From NCBI RefSeq assembly GCF_000282035.1, contig NZ_AKKA01000068.1, forward strand, positions 1-64,000: a stretch of 64,000 nucleotides of DNA, read 5' to 3'. Positions 53,732-63,358 of the stretch are shown in pieces. The stretch's first letter is position 1. Each line of letters opens with the position of its first letter. The stretch comes from Rhizobium sp. CF122. Its GTDB lineage: Bacteria; Pseudomonadota; Alphaproteobacteria; Rhizobiales; Rhizobiaceae. The notes under the pieces were generated by a model. That model saw nothing but the letters and a program-made list of their open reading frames with translations. It did no database searches and was not told the DNA's origin. The translations under genes were made by a program, and so were the position numbers.

Positions 53732-55561
53732 TCAGCCCGCGCTTCGCGCCCTCTGCTCGGCCTGCGCAGCCACATAGTTGCGCCAACCGCCATAGTCGGT
53801 GATATCGGTCGCCGCGGTGATCGCTGCTGGCTCCACAAGAAAGCCTTTCACCACGGCTCCGTCAGACAAAGTGATCGAACCGATTCCGAGAGGCGAGGGT
53901 ATCGCAGCCACGAATTGCCCAAAGGCAGCAGGCGTCAATCGCCAGACTTCCACATCGATGCGGCCACCTTTGCCGGGCTCGACACGGATCATCCCGGGCT
54001 TTGCGGGCACCTGGCCGGCAAGCGCATAGAGCCGGTAGGCATCCGATGTCTGCGCCGCCCGCGAAAACACAGCGTCGAGGTCACGCAGTTGGACATTCAG
54101 CTGCATGCCGGATAGATGCGCACCGACGACAACAAGATCGATCATCTCGCTCTGGGCATTTGTCGTCGGTTTCGGCGGCGCGGCGGGCAGGGGCCAGCCT
54201 GTGGCGCCCAGGCTCACACCGGCGGCCTGGTGGATCTCTCGTGCAAGAGCCGCCGTCAAACTATCCCGGCCCGACAGCGCCAGCAGCGTTACGCTTGCCG
54301 GCAGGCCGTCGGTACGTTTGCCCGTCGGCACGGCGATCCCGCACATATCGAGTAGATTGACGAAATTGGTGTAGGTCCCAAGCCGTGAGTTCTCGCGGAT
54401 CGGCTCGGCGGCGAAGTCGGCCAGCGTGTAGTGGCTTGGCGCTGTCGGAACGCAGAGAAGATCGACAGAGTCGATGATCGGTTGCACGGTCTTCTTCAAA
54501 GCCTGAAGGGCGTAGAGACCGTTGAAGGCATCGGCAGCGCTGAGTGTTCTAGCGGCGCCATAGATCTTGCGCGTGACCGGATGGAAGCTCGTTTCGTTGG
54601 CATCGAAGAAGGCCTTCACGGCAACATAGCGTTCAGCCACCCAGGCACCTTCGTAGAGAAGATTGGCGACCTTGTAGAAATCCTCGAACGGCACCTCGAC
54701 GAGGCGATGGCCGAGCGTTGCCAGCAGCTCGAGCGCGTTTTCGTACGAAGCTTCCATGGCGGCGTCGCCAAAGAATTGGCGGTCGGCCTTTGCGGGAGTT
54801 CCGATGGTCAGGACCGGCGGAAGCAAGCCATAGCCGGCGGCAGGGATGTCCTTCGAATAAGCATCCGCCACATCGTAACGGGCGACGGTGCCAAAGACAC
54901 GCCAGGCATCATCGACGGTCAGGGCAAAGATGGACACGCAGTCGAGCGTGCGGCAGGCAGGTATGACACCCATTGTCGAAAGGGCGCCGACACTCGGCTT
55001 GAGTCCGACGATGTTGTTGAGCCCCGCCGGGACGCGGCCGGAGCCGGCGGTATCCGTTCCCAGTGCGAAGCTGACGATGCCCTGCGCGGTGGCGACAGCA
55101 GAGCCGGAGCTGGAGCCGCCTGGAACGAGGTTGGCGTCGATAGCGTTGCGAGGGATCGGATAGGGCGATCGGACACCCACCAGTCCCGTCGCGAACTGAT
55201 CGAGATTGGTCTTGCCGATGACGAGCGCACCGGCTTCCTTCAACAAGCGAACGACGGTTGCATCAACTGTCGGTAGATAAGAATAGTCCGGGCAGGCGGC
55301 AGTCGTCGGCATGCCGGCAACATCGATGTTGTCCTTGACGGCGAGGGGGATACCCCAAAGCGGCTTGGCCTCGGCGTCAAACGCACCCAGCGCATCCGCC
55401 TCGGCAAGCAGGGCCTCACGATCTGCGAGGTGAAGAAAGATGCCCGGATCGTTGACCTCGGCCAGCCGTGCGAACACCCTGTCGATGATCGTGTGGGCAG
55501 TTCCGCCCCCAGCGTAGAATGCGTGCAGCGATGCGATATCGAAAGCCGGTGCGCCGGTCAT
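53732..55561 (-). CDS. atzF: Allophanate hydrolase
   Basis: Last step of biuret and cyanuric-acid breakdown: allophanate to ammonia and carbon dioxide. The 609-residue protein has an amidase-signature domain with the Lys-Ser-Ser triad (AVKDNIDVAG with Lys76; GGSSSGSA; GTDTAGSGRVP with nucleophile Ser174) and a C-terminal AtzF-type domain (MIDLVVVGAHLSGMQLNVQL onward). The start at 55561 overlaps the cupin gene stop (ATGA). It is the last gene of the biuret operon. Confidence 0.94.
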   Translation of the reverse strand: MTGAPAFDIASLHAFYAGGGTAHTIIDRVFARLAEVNDPGIFLHLADREALLAEADALGAFDAEAKPLWGIPLAVKDNIDVAGMPTTAACPDYSYLPTVDATVVRLLKEAGALVIGKTNLDQFATGLVGVRSPYPIPRNAIDANLVPGGSSSGSAVATAQGIVSFALGTDTAGSGRVPAGLNNIVGLKPSVGALSTMGVIPACRTLDCVSIFALTVDDAWRVFGTVARYDVADAYSKDIPAAGYGLLPPVLTIGTPAKADRQFFGDAAMEASYENALELLATLGHRLVEVPFEDFYKVANLLYEGAWVAERYVAVKAFFDANETSFHPVTRKIYGAARTLSAADAFNGLYALQALKKTVQPIIDSVDLLCVPTAPSHYTLADFAAEPIRENSRLGTYTNFVNLLDMCGIAVPTGKRTDGLPASVTLLALSGRDSLTAALAREIHQAAGVSLGATGWPLPAAPPKPTTNAQSEMIDLVVVGAHLSGMQLNVQLRDLDAVFSRAAQTSDAYRLYALAGQVPAKPGMIRVEPGKGGRIDVEVWRLTPAAFGQFVAAIPSPLGIGSITLSDGAVVKGFLVEPAAITAATDITDYGGWRNYVAAQAEQRARSAG

Positions 55562-55911
55562 GCTATTTCCTCGTCCAGAATCTTCACGGGCCGATCCCAT
55601 TGGATCAGCACGACGCAGCCGGTGTCACTCCACACGGAGTGTTCTGTCCCGGCCGCATTGACGATGTAACTGCCGCGCCCATAGTCGCCGGCCTCATCGG
55701 ATTGGGTGCCTTCCAGGACCAGGATGGTCTCGAGCCCCTCATGGCGATGCCGTGGCACAGACGCGCCAGCCTCGTATTTCAAAAGGGCGACGCCCGGTTG
55801 ATCGTTTTCGAAAGGGCGGATCCAATGGATAGTGACGTCTTCAAGAAATGGAGAGAAAGTCAAGTTTTTCCAACCGCCTAGGGTAAGGAGTTCACGTGTC
55901 GTCTCAGGCAT
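55558..55911 (-). CDS. Cupin-domain protein in the biuret operon
   Basis: 117 residues of a single beta-barrel cupin with metal ligands in [17 protein letters not shown] and a later His (TEHSVWSD), the layout of ChrR-like cupins. It overlaps the genes on both sides, so it is part of the operon. Role unknown; it may be an isomerase, a sensor or a stabiliser of an unstable carbamoyl intermediate (inference). Confidence 0.85.
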   Translation of the reverse strand: MPETTRELLTLGGWKNLTFSPFLEDVTIHWIRPFENDQPGVALLKYEAGASVPRHRHEGLETILVLEGTQSDEAGDYGRGSYIVNAAGTEHSVWSDTGCVVLIQWDRPVKILDEEIA

Positions 55912-56572
55912 GGCCGACTACCTCCAATATGTCGTCCACATGTGCAGTCCAGCCGACGATCGCGCCCTGGGCGCGGATCATGGCGATGGCGGCTTCCTTG
56001 AATTCGGGAAAATAGCTCTCGGTCGCTTCTTCGGCGAGGAGGCACTCGTATCCGCGATCATTGGCTTCGCGCATGGTCGTCTGAACGCAGACCTCGGTGG
56101 TGACGCCGGCAAAGACGAGCTGGCTGATGCCCCTCGCTTTTAAGACGTCCCCGAGTTCGGTGGCGTAGAAGGCACCCTTGCCCGGTTTTTCGATCACGAT
56201 CTCGCCGTCGATAGGGGCAAGCTCAGGCAGGATCGCCGTACCAGCCTCGCCGGCAATCAAGATCCGACCCATTGGTCCATCATCGCCGATCCTGAGGGTT
56301 GGCTTGCCGCGGTTGCGCTTGGCAGGCGAGAGATCGGAAAGATCCGGCTTGTGGCATTCCATGGTGTGAATGACAGGCAGGCCGGCATCACGAAATCCTT
56401 GAATCAGCCGTTTGACATCGGGAACGATATTGGTGATGCGGCTGACATCGTTGCCGAGGCTCGCGCCGAAGCCGCCGGGCTCGGCGAAGTCGCGCTGCAT
56501 GTCGATGACGATCAGTGCCAGTTGGTCGGACTTCGTCGGAAAGGCAAAAGGTTGCGCCTTGATGTCAGCCAT
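55904..56572 (-). CDS. Cysteine hydrolase (isochorismatase family), second amidohydrolase of the biuret cluster
   Basis: 222 residues. The catalytic triad is Asp24 (VIDMQRDF), Lys129 (EKPGKGAF) and Cys162 ([13 protein letters not shown]). A Gln (about 202, in RAQGAIVG) lies where biuret hydrolase has its substrate Gln. It is a paralogue of the biuret hydrolase at 58163. Known relatives include triuret hydrolase, ureidoacrylate and N-carbamoyl amidases; triuret hydrolase would fit this operon best, but that is inference. It overlaps the ABC ATPase stop by 1 bp (TGATG). Confidence 0.85.
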   Translation of the reverse strand: MADIKAQPFAFPTKSDQLALIVIDMQRDFAEPGGFGASLGNDVSRITNIVPDVKRLIQGFRDAGLPVIHTMECHKPDLSDLSPAKRNRGKPTLRIGDDGPMGRILIAGEAGTAILPELAPIDGEIVIEKPGKGAFYATELGDVLKARGISQLVFAGVTTEVCVQTTMREANDRGYECLLAEEATESYFPEFKEAAIAMIRAQGAIVGWTAHVDDILEVVGHA

Positions 56573-58122
56573 CAGTGATGTCCTGCCATATGCGCACCAA
56601 TGACCGAGATATCAGCCGCCAGCGCCGGGGTTTCGTAGACGAACTTGCCTCCCGAGATGACCATGATCCGGTCAGACATCTCCAGCAATTCGTCCAGATC
56701 TTCAGACAGCAGCAGCACCGCCGCACCGGAGTTGCGCGCCCTCATGATGCGCGCGCGGATTTCCGCCACCGCCGAGAAGTCAAGGCCAAAGCAGGGATTG
56801 GATACGATCAGAAGATCGACCTCGCCCGTCAGTTCACGCGCAAGCACGGCACGTTGCACATTGCCGCCGGACAGCGCAGCGATCGGTGATGCAGACGAGG
56901 CGGTCTTGACCTTGAAGTCGGCGATCAGGTCAGTCGCCCGCTTCTTCATTTTGGCCTTGTTGAGCCAGATTGCGTCCTTACCGTCCTGCTTCAGATCGAA
57001 TGTACGGAAGGCGAGATTCTCGCTTACCGTCATGCGTGGTGCGCAGGCATTCTGCAGGGGTTCCTCCGGAATGAAGCGCACACTGTTCCTGCGCGTTTCC
57101 AGCCGGGTCGCTCCGTAGGCGTTACCGTTTACCAGCACGCTACCTGCCTCGGTCGGTCGTTGGCCGGCAAGAATCTCGGTCAGTTCCTTCTGCCCGTTGC
57201 CCGATATGCCAGCGATGCCGACGATTTCGCCGGAGCGAACCGTCAAGTTCTCGATCTCGATGGTCTTCAGGCCGGAGCGATCAGGAGCCTTGACCTTTTC
57301 CACCTTGAGAACAGGCTTCGCCATTTTCGATACCGGCACGCGCGTGTCGAGTTCGGCGAGCTTGACGTCGCCGATCATCGTGGAGGCCATCTCTGCGGTC
57401 GACATCTCGCCCACCTTGCCGCCGCCGACCAGCTTTCCGCGTCGGAGGATAGAGACGGCGTCGGCGAACTTGGTGACCTCATGGAACTTGTGCGAAATCA
57501 TCAGCACGGTCAGTTCGCCGCGTTCGGTCATGCCGCGCATGAGCCCGAGCATCTCGTCTGCCTCGGCGGGCGTCAGTACGGATGTTGGCTCATCGAGCAC
57601 GAGAAAGCTGCGGCCGAGATAGAGCTGTTTGACGATTTCGAGTTTTTGCTTTTCACCGGCGGCGAGCTCCTTGACCGGACGATCGAGCGGGATCTTGAAC
57701 GGCATGCGCTCCATGAAGGCTGCGAGATCCTTGCGCTCCTTGGCCCAATTGATCACGGCGGGCACGGCGGCGCGGCTGATGACGAGGTTTTCCGCACCTG
57801 TCAGCGACGGCACCAGCGTGAAGTGCTGATAGACCATGCCGAGCCCATAAGTCGCCGCATCCCTGGGGGAGGCGATTACCACTTCGCGGCCATCGACTGA
57901 GAGCGAACCCGAAGTCTGATGGTAGAAGCCCATGATGCATTTGACGAGAGTCGACTTGCCTGCACCGTTCTCGCCGAGGAGGGCGTGGAAGGTGCCGGCC
58001 GGAATGTCGATTGAAACACGGTCAAGTGCGGTGAAGCTGCCGAACCGCATGGCAATGTCGAGTGTCTGAATACCGACGGCCTTGCCGGACTGGGGAAGAG
58101 GCGTGTCGCGTACAATGCTCAC
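56572..58122 (-). CDS. ABC transporter ATPase (BMP/nucleoside-type, two nucleotide-binding domains)
   Basis: 516 residues with two ABC domains. The first has Walker [10 protein letters not shown], a signature-like [14 protein letters not shown] and Walker [11 protein letters not shown]. The second is degenerate in Walker A (GISGNGQKE), with signature [15 protein letters not shown]. This layout matches ATPases that pair with two BMP-type permeases. It powers import of the biuret-operon substrate. Confidence 0.9.
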   Translation of the reverse strand: MSIVRDTPLPQSGKAVGIQTLDIAMRFGSFTALDRVSIDIPAGTFHALLGENGAGKSTLVKCIMGFYHQTSGSLSVDGREVVIASPRDAATYGLGMVYQHFTLVPSLTGAENLVISRAAVPAVINWAKERKDLAAFMERMPFKIPLDRPVKELAAGEKQKLEIVKQLYLGRSFLVLDEPTSVLTPAEADEMLGLMRGMTERGELTVLMISHKFHEVTKFADAVSILRRGKLVGGGKVGEMSTAEMASTMIGDVKLAELDTRVPVSKMAKPVLKVEKVKAPDRSGLKTIEIENLTVRSGEIVGIAGISGNGQKELTEILAGQRPTEAGSVLVNGNAYGATRLETRRNSVRFIPEEPLQNACAPRMTVSENLAFRTFDLKQDGKDAIWLNKAKMKKRATDLIADFKVKTASSASPIAALSGGNVQRAVLARELTGEVDLLIVSNPCFGLDFSAVAEIRARIMRARNSGAAVLLLSEDLDELLEMSDRIMVISGGKFVYETPALAADISVIGAHMAGHH

Positions 58123-58162
58123 TTCAGATCTCCTTTTCGACGAAGGGCACGCAAGGACGGCA

Positions 58163-58864
58163 TCAAGGAAGCGCCTCGATCAGGGTTGTCGAATTGGACA
58201 CCGATCCGAAGACACCGCCCTGCATCTTCACCATCTTAATGGCGGCGAGGTGATTGCCGTAGTCGGTGGCGCCGCAGCAGTCCTCGAGCAGCAGGCACTC
58301 GAAGCCGCGATCGTTCGCCTCGCGCATCGTCGTGTGAACGCAGACATCGGTCGTGATGCCGGTCAGGATGATGTTCTCGATCCGCTTCTGGTTGAGGATC
58401 AGTTCCAAATCCGTAGCGCAGAAGGAGCCCTTGCCGGGCTTGTCGATGATTGTCTCGCCCTCGGTCGGCTTCAGCTCGTCGATAATGTCCCACCCTGGTT
58501 CTCCACGAATGAGGATGCGGCCGCAAGGGCCGGCGTCGCCGATGCCGGCGTTGATGCGCTGTGAGCGCCAGCGCTTGTTCGCGGGCAGATCCGCGAGATC
58601 GGGGCGATGCCCTTCGCGGGTATGAATGATGTGGTAGCCCTTGGCGCGCAAGGCGGCGAGCACGTTCTTGATCGGCTCGATAGGCGCCCGCACTAGCGAC
58701 AGGTCATAGCCCATGTGATCGACATAGCCGCCCTTGCCGCAGAAATCGGTTTGCATGTCGATGATGATGAGTGCCGTGTTGTCGGGCCTCAGTGCACCGT
58801 TGTAGGGCCAGGGATAGGGATCGGCATTGATGTAGTGTCCTTTGGTTTCGACCATCGCGTCCAT
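58163..58864 (-). CDS. biuH: Biuret hydrolase (biuret amidohydrolase)
   Basis: Converts biuret to allophanate and ammonia. 233 residues from ATG 58864 (ribosome site GGAG). The triad is Asp36 ([13 protein letters not shown]), Lys142 ([12 protein letters not shown]) and Cys175 ([12 protein letters not shown]), with Gln215 in the MQGGVFGS region; these match the numbering known for rhizobial BiuH. It lies between the permeases and the ATPase gene of its importer. Confidence 0.94.
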   Translation of the reverse strand: MDAMVETKGHYINADPYPWPYNGALRPDNTALIIIDMQTDFCGKGGYVDHMGYDLSLVRAPIEPIKNVLAALRAKGYHIIHTREGHRPDLADLPANKRWRSQRINAGIGDAGPCGRILIRGEPGWDIIDELKPTEGETIIDKPGKGSFCATDLELILNQKRIENIILTGITTDVCVHTTMREANDRGFECLLLEDCCGATDYGNHLAAIKMVKMQGGVFGSVSNSTTLIEALP

Positions 58865-58942
58865 CGTTTTCTCCTATTCCCCCGCAAGCTTGAATGTTTT
58901 TCCAGCCCGTCGAATCCGCCGGGACCGTCCATGGCAGATCAT

Positions 58943-59872
58943 CTATTTCGCGAGCGACAACGCGCCGGGCGCTCCCGCAAGCGAGCGGGTGGGCGACGAA
59001 GTCGCGATTAGAATAGCCAGTGTCAGCACGTAGGGAGCCGCGTAGAAGAGATAGTAGCCCTGGGTGACGCCGACGGACTGCAGGGCAGGGCCCAGCGCAC
59101 CCGCGCCGCCGAAGAGAAGCGCCGCCAGGAAGCAGCCGATCGGGTTCCAGCGTGCGAAGATCACTAGTGCCACCGCCATCAGGCCCTGCCCGGAGGAGAT
59201 GCCTTCGTTCCATGAGCCCGGGTAGTAGAGCGAGAGATAGGCGCCCCCGACGGCGGCAAGCGATCCGCCGACGACCGTGGCCAGCAGGCGCACGCGGTCT
59301 GGGTTGATCCCCATCGCACGTGCCGCGTCGGTACTGTCGCCGACGACGCGCAACACAAGGCCGATCCGGGTATTTCTGAACGCCCACCACAGAAAGAGCG
59401 CAAGTACGCCGCCCAGGATGAAAAGCGCATTGATGTTCAAGGCCGCCTGAACCTGCGGAAGATCGGACCAGGCACCTAGCTGGATCGACGGCAGATGTGG
59501 CGCTGCCGGCTGGATGAAGGGCTTGCCGAGAAAGAAGGCAAGCCCGAGGCCGAATTGCATCATGGCGATGCCGATCGCGATATCGTTGACCTTCGGCCAC
59601 TTGCAGATCCATCCGTGCACCAGGCCAAAGACCGCACCGGTGCCCATGGCTGCAAGTACACCAAGCCAGGGCGAGCCGCTGAGCACGGCGATCGCGTAGG
59701 CCGTCATGGCGCCGAAGACCAGCGTGCCTTCCAGCCCGAGATTGATGCGGCCGGAGCGTTCGGTGATGGTCTCGCCGAGGCTGACGAAGATGAAAGGTGT
59801 CGACACGCGGATCGCGCCTGCGAAGATGGCGAGGGGGACGCCCCAGATGCCGATGCCGCCCGCGTCCATCAT
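58943..59872 (-). CDS. ABC transporter permease (BMP-type), second subunit
   Basis: 309 residues, about eight hydrophobic segments. Family marks are FVSLGETITERSGRINLGLE near residue 30 and MGINPDRVR in the coupling region. It overlaps the first permease gene by 4 bp and together they form the membrane channel. Confidence 0.9.
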   Translation of the reverse strand: MMDAGGIGIWGVPLAIFAGAIRVSTPFIFVSLGETITERSGRINLGLEGTLVFGAMTAYAIAVLSGSPWLGVLAAMGTGAVFGLVHGWICKWPKVNDIAIGIAMMQFGLGLAFFLGKPFIQPAAPHLPSIQLGAWSDLPQVQAALNINALFILGGVLALFLWWAFRNTRIGLVLRVVGDSTDAARAMGINPDRVRLLATVVGGSLAAVGGAYLSLYYPGSWNEGISSGQGLMAVALVIFARWNPIGCFLAALLFGGAGALGPALQSVGVTQGYYLFYAAPYVLTLAILIATSSPTRSLAGAPGALSLAK

Positions 59873-60999
59873 GCACTCCTTTTCCAGAGGTCGGGATTGA
59901 AGATCTTGAAGCGGCCGTAGAAGGTCTCGCAGAAGAGGATGACGACGAAGAGCGTGCCCTGCAGCACCAGTACAGTCGCGTCAGGCAATGCCATGCGGCG
60001 CTGAATCAGCCCACCCGACGCATCGATGCCGCCAAGCAGGACGGCGACCGGAATGATCGCTAGCGGATTGTGTCGCGCCAGGAAGGCGACGAGGATGCCC
60101 GTATAGCCATAGCCCGCCGCCAGCGAGGCATTGGCGCTACCCTGGACGGCAGCGACTTCGATCATTCCGGCAAGGCCCGCGAAGCTGCCGGCGATCGCCG
60201 TGAAACCGACGATCAGGCGGCCGACAGGCAATCCCTGGATCTGTGCGGCACGAACGTTGCCGCCGGCGATACGCGCGGCAAAGCCGTAGCTCGTCACCTC
60301 GATCAGCACCCAGGAAGCGATGCAGGCGACGACGCCGATGGCGAGCCCCCAATGCACGTCCATTCCGGGCATCTTGCCGAGCATGTACTCCGCGGGTAGG
60401 GGAGATGTCGAGGGTTTGTTCAGGCTCGCCGGATCGCGCAGCAGCCCTTCGACGAACTGGTTCATCAGGGCAATGGCGATATAGGCGAGCAGCAGAGAGG
60501 AGATCGTCTCGTTGACGCCGCGATAGTGCCGGAGGAAGCCTGCAAGGCCAATCCAGATGCCTCCGACGACCATGGCCGCTGCAGCCATGAGCAGCAGGAC
60601 GAGGAGAGCAGGCAGCATCCCGATGAACGGCAGCGCAATCGCAGCGGCGGCGACGCCGCCCAACACTACGGCGCCCTCGCCCCCGATGATGACGAGCCCC
60701 AAACGGGCCGGCAAGGCGACACACAGTGCTGTCAGAAGAAGCGGGGCGGCCCGGCTAAGGCTGTTCTGGATCGAGAACCAGCTGCCAAAGCCGCCCGTGT
60801 ACATCAGTTGGAACAAGGTGGCCGGCGGTTTGCCGATCACTAGGATGAAGATGGAGAAGAGCGCCAGCCCGATCAGGATCGCGCCGAAACTAATGACAAC
60901 AGGTTCCGCTCGCCGTGCCAGCCATTCGAGGACGGGTCTCAGTACGGAAGATCGTTCGGAAGCGATGGAAATTGCGGCAGTGTTCGCCTCGACTGTCAT
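59869..60999 (-). CDS. ABC transporter permease (BMP-type), first subunit
   Basis: 376 residues, about nine hydrophobic segments, with the family motifs GLVIIGGEGAVVLGG and GVNETISSLLLAYIA. An N-terminal cytosolic extension of about 30 residues precedes the first helix. It follows the binding-protein gene by 18 bp. Confidence 0.9.
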   Translation of the reverse strand: MTVEANTAAISIASERSSVLRPVLEWLARRAEPVVISFGAILIGLALFSIFILVIGKPPATLFQLMYTGGFGSWFSIQNSLSRAAPLLLTALCVALPARLGLVIIGGEGAVVLGGVAAAAIALPFIGMLPALLVLLLMAAAAMVVGGIWIGLAGFLRHYRGVNETISSLLLAYIAIALMNQFVEGLLRDPASLNKPSTSPLPAEYMLGKMPGMDVHWGLAIGVVACIASWVLIEVTSYGFAARIAGGNVRAAQIQGLPVGRLIVGFTAIAGSFAGLAGMIEVAAVQGSANASLAAGYGYTGILVAFLARHNPLAIIPVAVLLGGIDASGGLIQRRMALPDATVLVLQGTLFVVILFCETFYGRFKIFNPDLWKRSA

Positions 61000-61017
61000 G
61001 ACGCTTCTCCCTCTGGC

Positions 61018-62142
61018 TTAGGCCGTGGATCCGACGACGCCTTCCACCAGGTAGTCCATGCTCTCGAGCTCGATAGCATCTTCGGCATAGCTCTTGCCGG
61101 CCGCGACGACGACGTTGCCCTTGTTGTCCTTGATCGGCCCCTTGAAGACGGAGAACTTGCCGGTCATCATTTCGGCTAGCGTGGCGTCGAACTTCGTCCG
61201 TCCTTCCGCGGGCACGGCAGGCCCCAGTGGACTCATCTTGACGAACCCGTCTTTGAGGCCGCCGCGCACGAAGTTGCCGAGCTTTTCGCCGGCCTGCAGC
61301 TTCTTTACGAAGTCGGTATAGACGTTACCCCACGCCCATTCCGCGCCGGTCAGGTATTTTTCAGGTGCCAACGGGCTCTGGTTTGCATGGTAGCCGCAGA
61401 CAAAAGCGCCGCGTCCGGCAGCCGTTTCGACGACAACCTTCGGGCTGTCCACGTGGCAGGTAATCACATCCGCGCCCTGGTCTATCAGTGCGTTGGTGGC
61501 TTCAGCTTCCTTGACGGCCAGCGACCACTCGCCCGTAAAGATGACCTGGCAGGTGATTGACGGATCGACCGCGCGCGCGCCGAGCAGGAAGGCATTGATG
61601 TTCTGCAGCACCTGCGGAATGGGCTTGGCGGCGACGAAACCGATCTTCTTGCTCTTCGACGTATAGCCGGCCACGACACCGTTCAGATATTGGCCCTGGA
61701 AGATGTAGCCGAAATACGAACCGGTGTTCGCCGGGTTCTTGCTTTCCTGCCAGAGCCCGCCGCAGTGCCGGAACTGAATGTCCGGATACTTTGCCGCCAT
61801 CGCCAGCATATGCGGGTTGAAATAGCCGAACGACGTCGGGAAGATCAGCGTCGCGCCGTCGAGGTTGATCATCGATTCCATCGTCTTCTGGACATCGACC
61901 GTTTCCGGGACATTTTCTTCTTCTACGATGGTCACGCCTGGCAGCGCCTTTAGCGCTGCCGCGCCTTCGGCATGCGCCTGGTTGTAGCCGTAATCGTCCT
62001 TGGGGCCGACATAGATGAAACCCACCGTCAGCGCGCTCTGGGCGAGGGCGCGGCTTGGCAGCAGGCCAGGCGTCAAAGCGAGTGCGCCGGCTGCGGAAGC
62101 CTGCAGGAAATGGCGGCGGTTCATGGAAAGGAGTCTGGTCAT
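61018..62142 (-). CDS. BMP-family substrate-binding protein of the biuret importer
   Basis: Periplasmic binding protein, 374 residues from ATG 62142 (ribosome site AAGGAG). A twin-arginine-like signal (NRRHFLQASAAGALALTPG) suggests Tat export, typical of prefolded binding proteins. The mature domain (TVGFIYVGPKDDYGYNQAHA onward) is BMP/PnrA-like. BMP proteins usually bind nucleosides; here the operon suggests biuret or related ureides. First gene of the operon, behind a sigma-54 promoter. Confidence 0.9.
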   Translation of the reverse strand: MTRLLSMNRRHFLQASAAGALALTPGLLPSRALAQSALTVGFIYVGPKDDYGYNQAHAEGAAALKALPGVTIVEEENVPETVDVQKTMESMINLDGATLIFPTSFGYFNPHMLAMAAKYPDIQFRHCGGLWQESKNPANTGSYFGYIFQGQYLNGVVAGYTSKSKKIGFVAAKPIPQVLQNINAFLLGARAVDPSITCQVIFTGEWSLAVKEAEATNALIDQGADVITCHVDSPKVVVETAAGRGAFVCGYHANQSPLAPEKYLTGAEWAWGNVYTDFVKKLQAGEKLGNFVRGGLKDGFVKMSPLGPAVPAEGRTKFDATLAEMMTGKFSVFKGPIKDNKGNVVVAAGKSYAEDAIELESMDYLVEGVVGSTA

Positions 62143-62190
62143 CGGAATGCTCCTTGCGGCAAGGGCCGGTTCGAAAACGTTGCAAGAAAG

Positions 62191-62198
62191 TGTATGCA
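62191..62198. promoter_or_regulatory. TGTATGCA palindrome overlapping the -12 element (operator candidate 1)
   Basis: One of three TGTATrCA octamers between the divergent operon and gntR; it overlaps the TTGC of the sigma-54 promoter. Positioned to block transcription of the biuret operon if the GntR protein binds. Confidence 0.6.
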
Positions 62199-62210
62199 AT
62201 GACCGTGCCA
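62194..62210 (-). promoter_or_regulatory. Sigma-54 promoter of the biuret operon
   Basis: On the minus strand the sequence TGGCACGGTCATTGCAT matches the RpoN consensus TGGCAC-N5-TTGC at every core position. It lies about 52 bp upstream of the binding-protein ATG. NtrC, encoded at the left of this window, is the expected nitrogen-responsive activator; an NtrC site was not clearly found upstream. Confidence 0.85.
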
Positions 62211-62269
62211 GATTATAAACTATTGTTGTTATTGCGTAAAAATAGGTGTAGATATGGAGCTGTGCAAAC

Positions 62270-62277
62270 TGTATGCA
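62270..62277. promoter_or_regulatory. TGTATGCA (operator candidate 2)
   Basis: Second copy of the octamer, 79 bp from the first, upstream of the sigma-54 promoter. Confidence 0.5.
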
Positions 62278-62434
62278 GATTGTTGTCGTTAAGTGATTAA
62301 AAAATAATCCGAGAATTATGTTTGGGCATGAATGGCCGCATTCGGATTTAAAGCCATTTTCGTGTTTGTCAGAATGGACGAATAACCCACTAAAAAGACG
62401 AAACTATTTGACTTTTCAGAATACTGGGTGAATC

Positions 62435-62442
62435 TGTATACA
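62435..62442. promoter_or_regulatory. TGTATACA palindrome (operator candidate 3)
   Basis: Perfect palindrome 22 bp before the gntR start, consistent with autoregulation. FCD-type GntR proteins commonly bind GTnTACnAC or TGTATACA-like palindromes. Confidence 0.6.
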
Positions 62443-62464
62443 ATCTAGGGAAGTCAGCGCGAAC

Positions 62465-63142
62465 GTGAATCAGGTCAAACGCAGACAAGTGGTAAGAGCA
62501 GGCACGACCGTCGAGCAGATGGTCCGCGCGATGGCTGATATGATCGTCACGGGAGCGTTGTCGCCGGGCGAGAAACTCGATGAGATTTCGCTTGCAGCGC
62601 GTTTCGATGTGTCACGAACGCCGGTTCGCGAAGCGTTGCGCGAGCTTGGCGCGATGGGCTTGGTCGATCGAGAACCGAACCGCAGTGCGATCGTGGCCAA
62701 TGTCACGGAAGCCTATCTTCATTCGATGTTCGAGGCGATGTCGGAATTGGAAGCCATTTGCGCGCGCCTTTCGGCCGAACGAATGACCATTGATGAAAGA
62801 CGGGCGCTCGAGTTTTCGCACCGCAGTTCCGCAAGGCTCGTCCATGCCGGCGCCAAGGACGAATATGCCGCGCACAATACCGAGTTTCACTCGCTGCTTT
62901 ATCGCGGCGCGCACAATGATCACATCTTCGAGCTGGTGACGCAGACACGCGCACGATTGGCGCCATTCCGTCGCGCGCAGTTCCGGCTGCCTGGTCGCTT
63001 GGCAAAATCCTATGACGAGCACGACGTCATCGTGACCGCGATCATGCGTGGCGATGTAGCGGCAGCCGGTCAAGCGGCTTATTCGCATGTCGCCATCGTC
63101 AGCGATGCGAGCATCGTTTTCGCCACAGCAAAGGGTGAGTGA
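62465..63142 (+). CDS. GntR-family (FadR/FCD) transcriptional regulator
   Basis: 225 residues from GTG 62465. N-terminal winged helix (LSPGEKLDEISLAARFDVSR, TPVREALRELGAMGLVDREP) and a C-terminal FCD ligand domain with a His-rich helix (HNTEFHSLLYRGAHNDHIFE). Divergent from the biuret operon with three putative operators between them, so it is the likely local regulator, probably responding to a pathway compound. Confidence 0.92.
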   Translation: MNQVKRRQVVRAGTTVEQMVRAMADMIVTGALSPGEKLDEISLAARFDVSRTPVREALRELGAMGLVDREPNRSAIVANVTEAYLHSMFEAMSELEAICARLSAERMTIDERRALEFSHRSSARLVHAGAKDEYAAHNTEFHSLLYRGAHNDHIFELVTQTRARLAPFRRAQFRLPGRLAKSYDEHDVIVTAIMRGDVAAAGQAAYSHVAIVSDASIVFATAKGE

Positions 63143-63358
63143 CTTTCTCACTGTGCATCGGCATAGGTTCATAGCTAGTTGAAAGAGAAGGTCTTTATAA
63201 ATCCAATCGGAGCGTCTTGATGAAGTTCGTTTAAGGATCTCGATGACGTCTCATGTTCCATAATCTATCTTATCCGACTTATGGGTGTAGCCGGGTACAT
63301 TCTATTTCCAAGTGCGACATGCTTATTAAAACAATGGCTTCGCCTTGGAGATATATGC
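63143..63358. other. Intergenic stretch before the IS30 fragment
   Basis: AT-rich, no supported gene. It may contain the left end of the insertion sequence, but no terminal repeat was recognised. Confidence 0.3.

Noticed and set aside
54431..55276. 281-codon plus-strand open frame
   Set aside because: Antisense to allophanate hydrolase; shadow.
57160..57900. 246-codon plus-strand open frame
   Set aside because: Antisense to the ABC ATPase with complete Walker motifs; shadow.
62212..62217. TATAAT on the minus strand as a sigma-70 -10 box for the biuret operon
   Set aside because: The -35 match (TTTACG) is weak, while the sigma-54 elements are near perfect; kept only as a possible secondary promoter.
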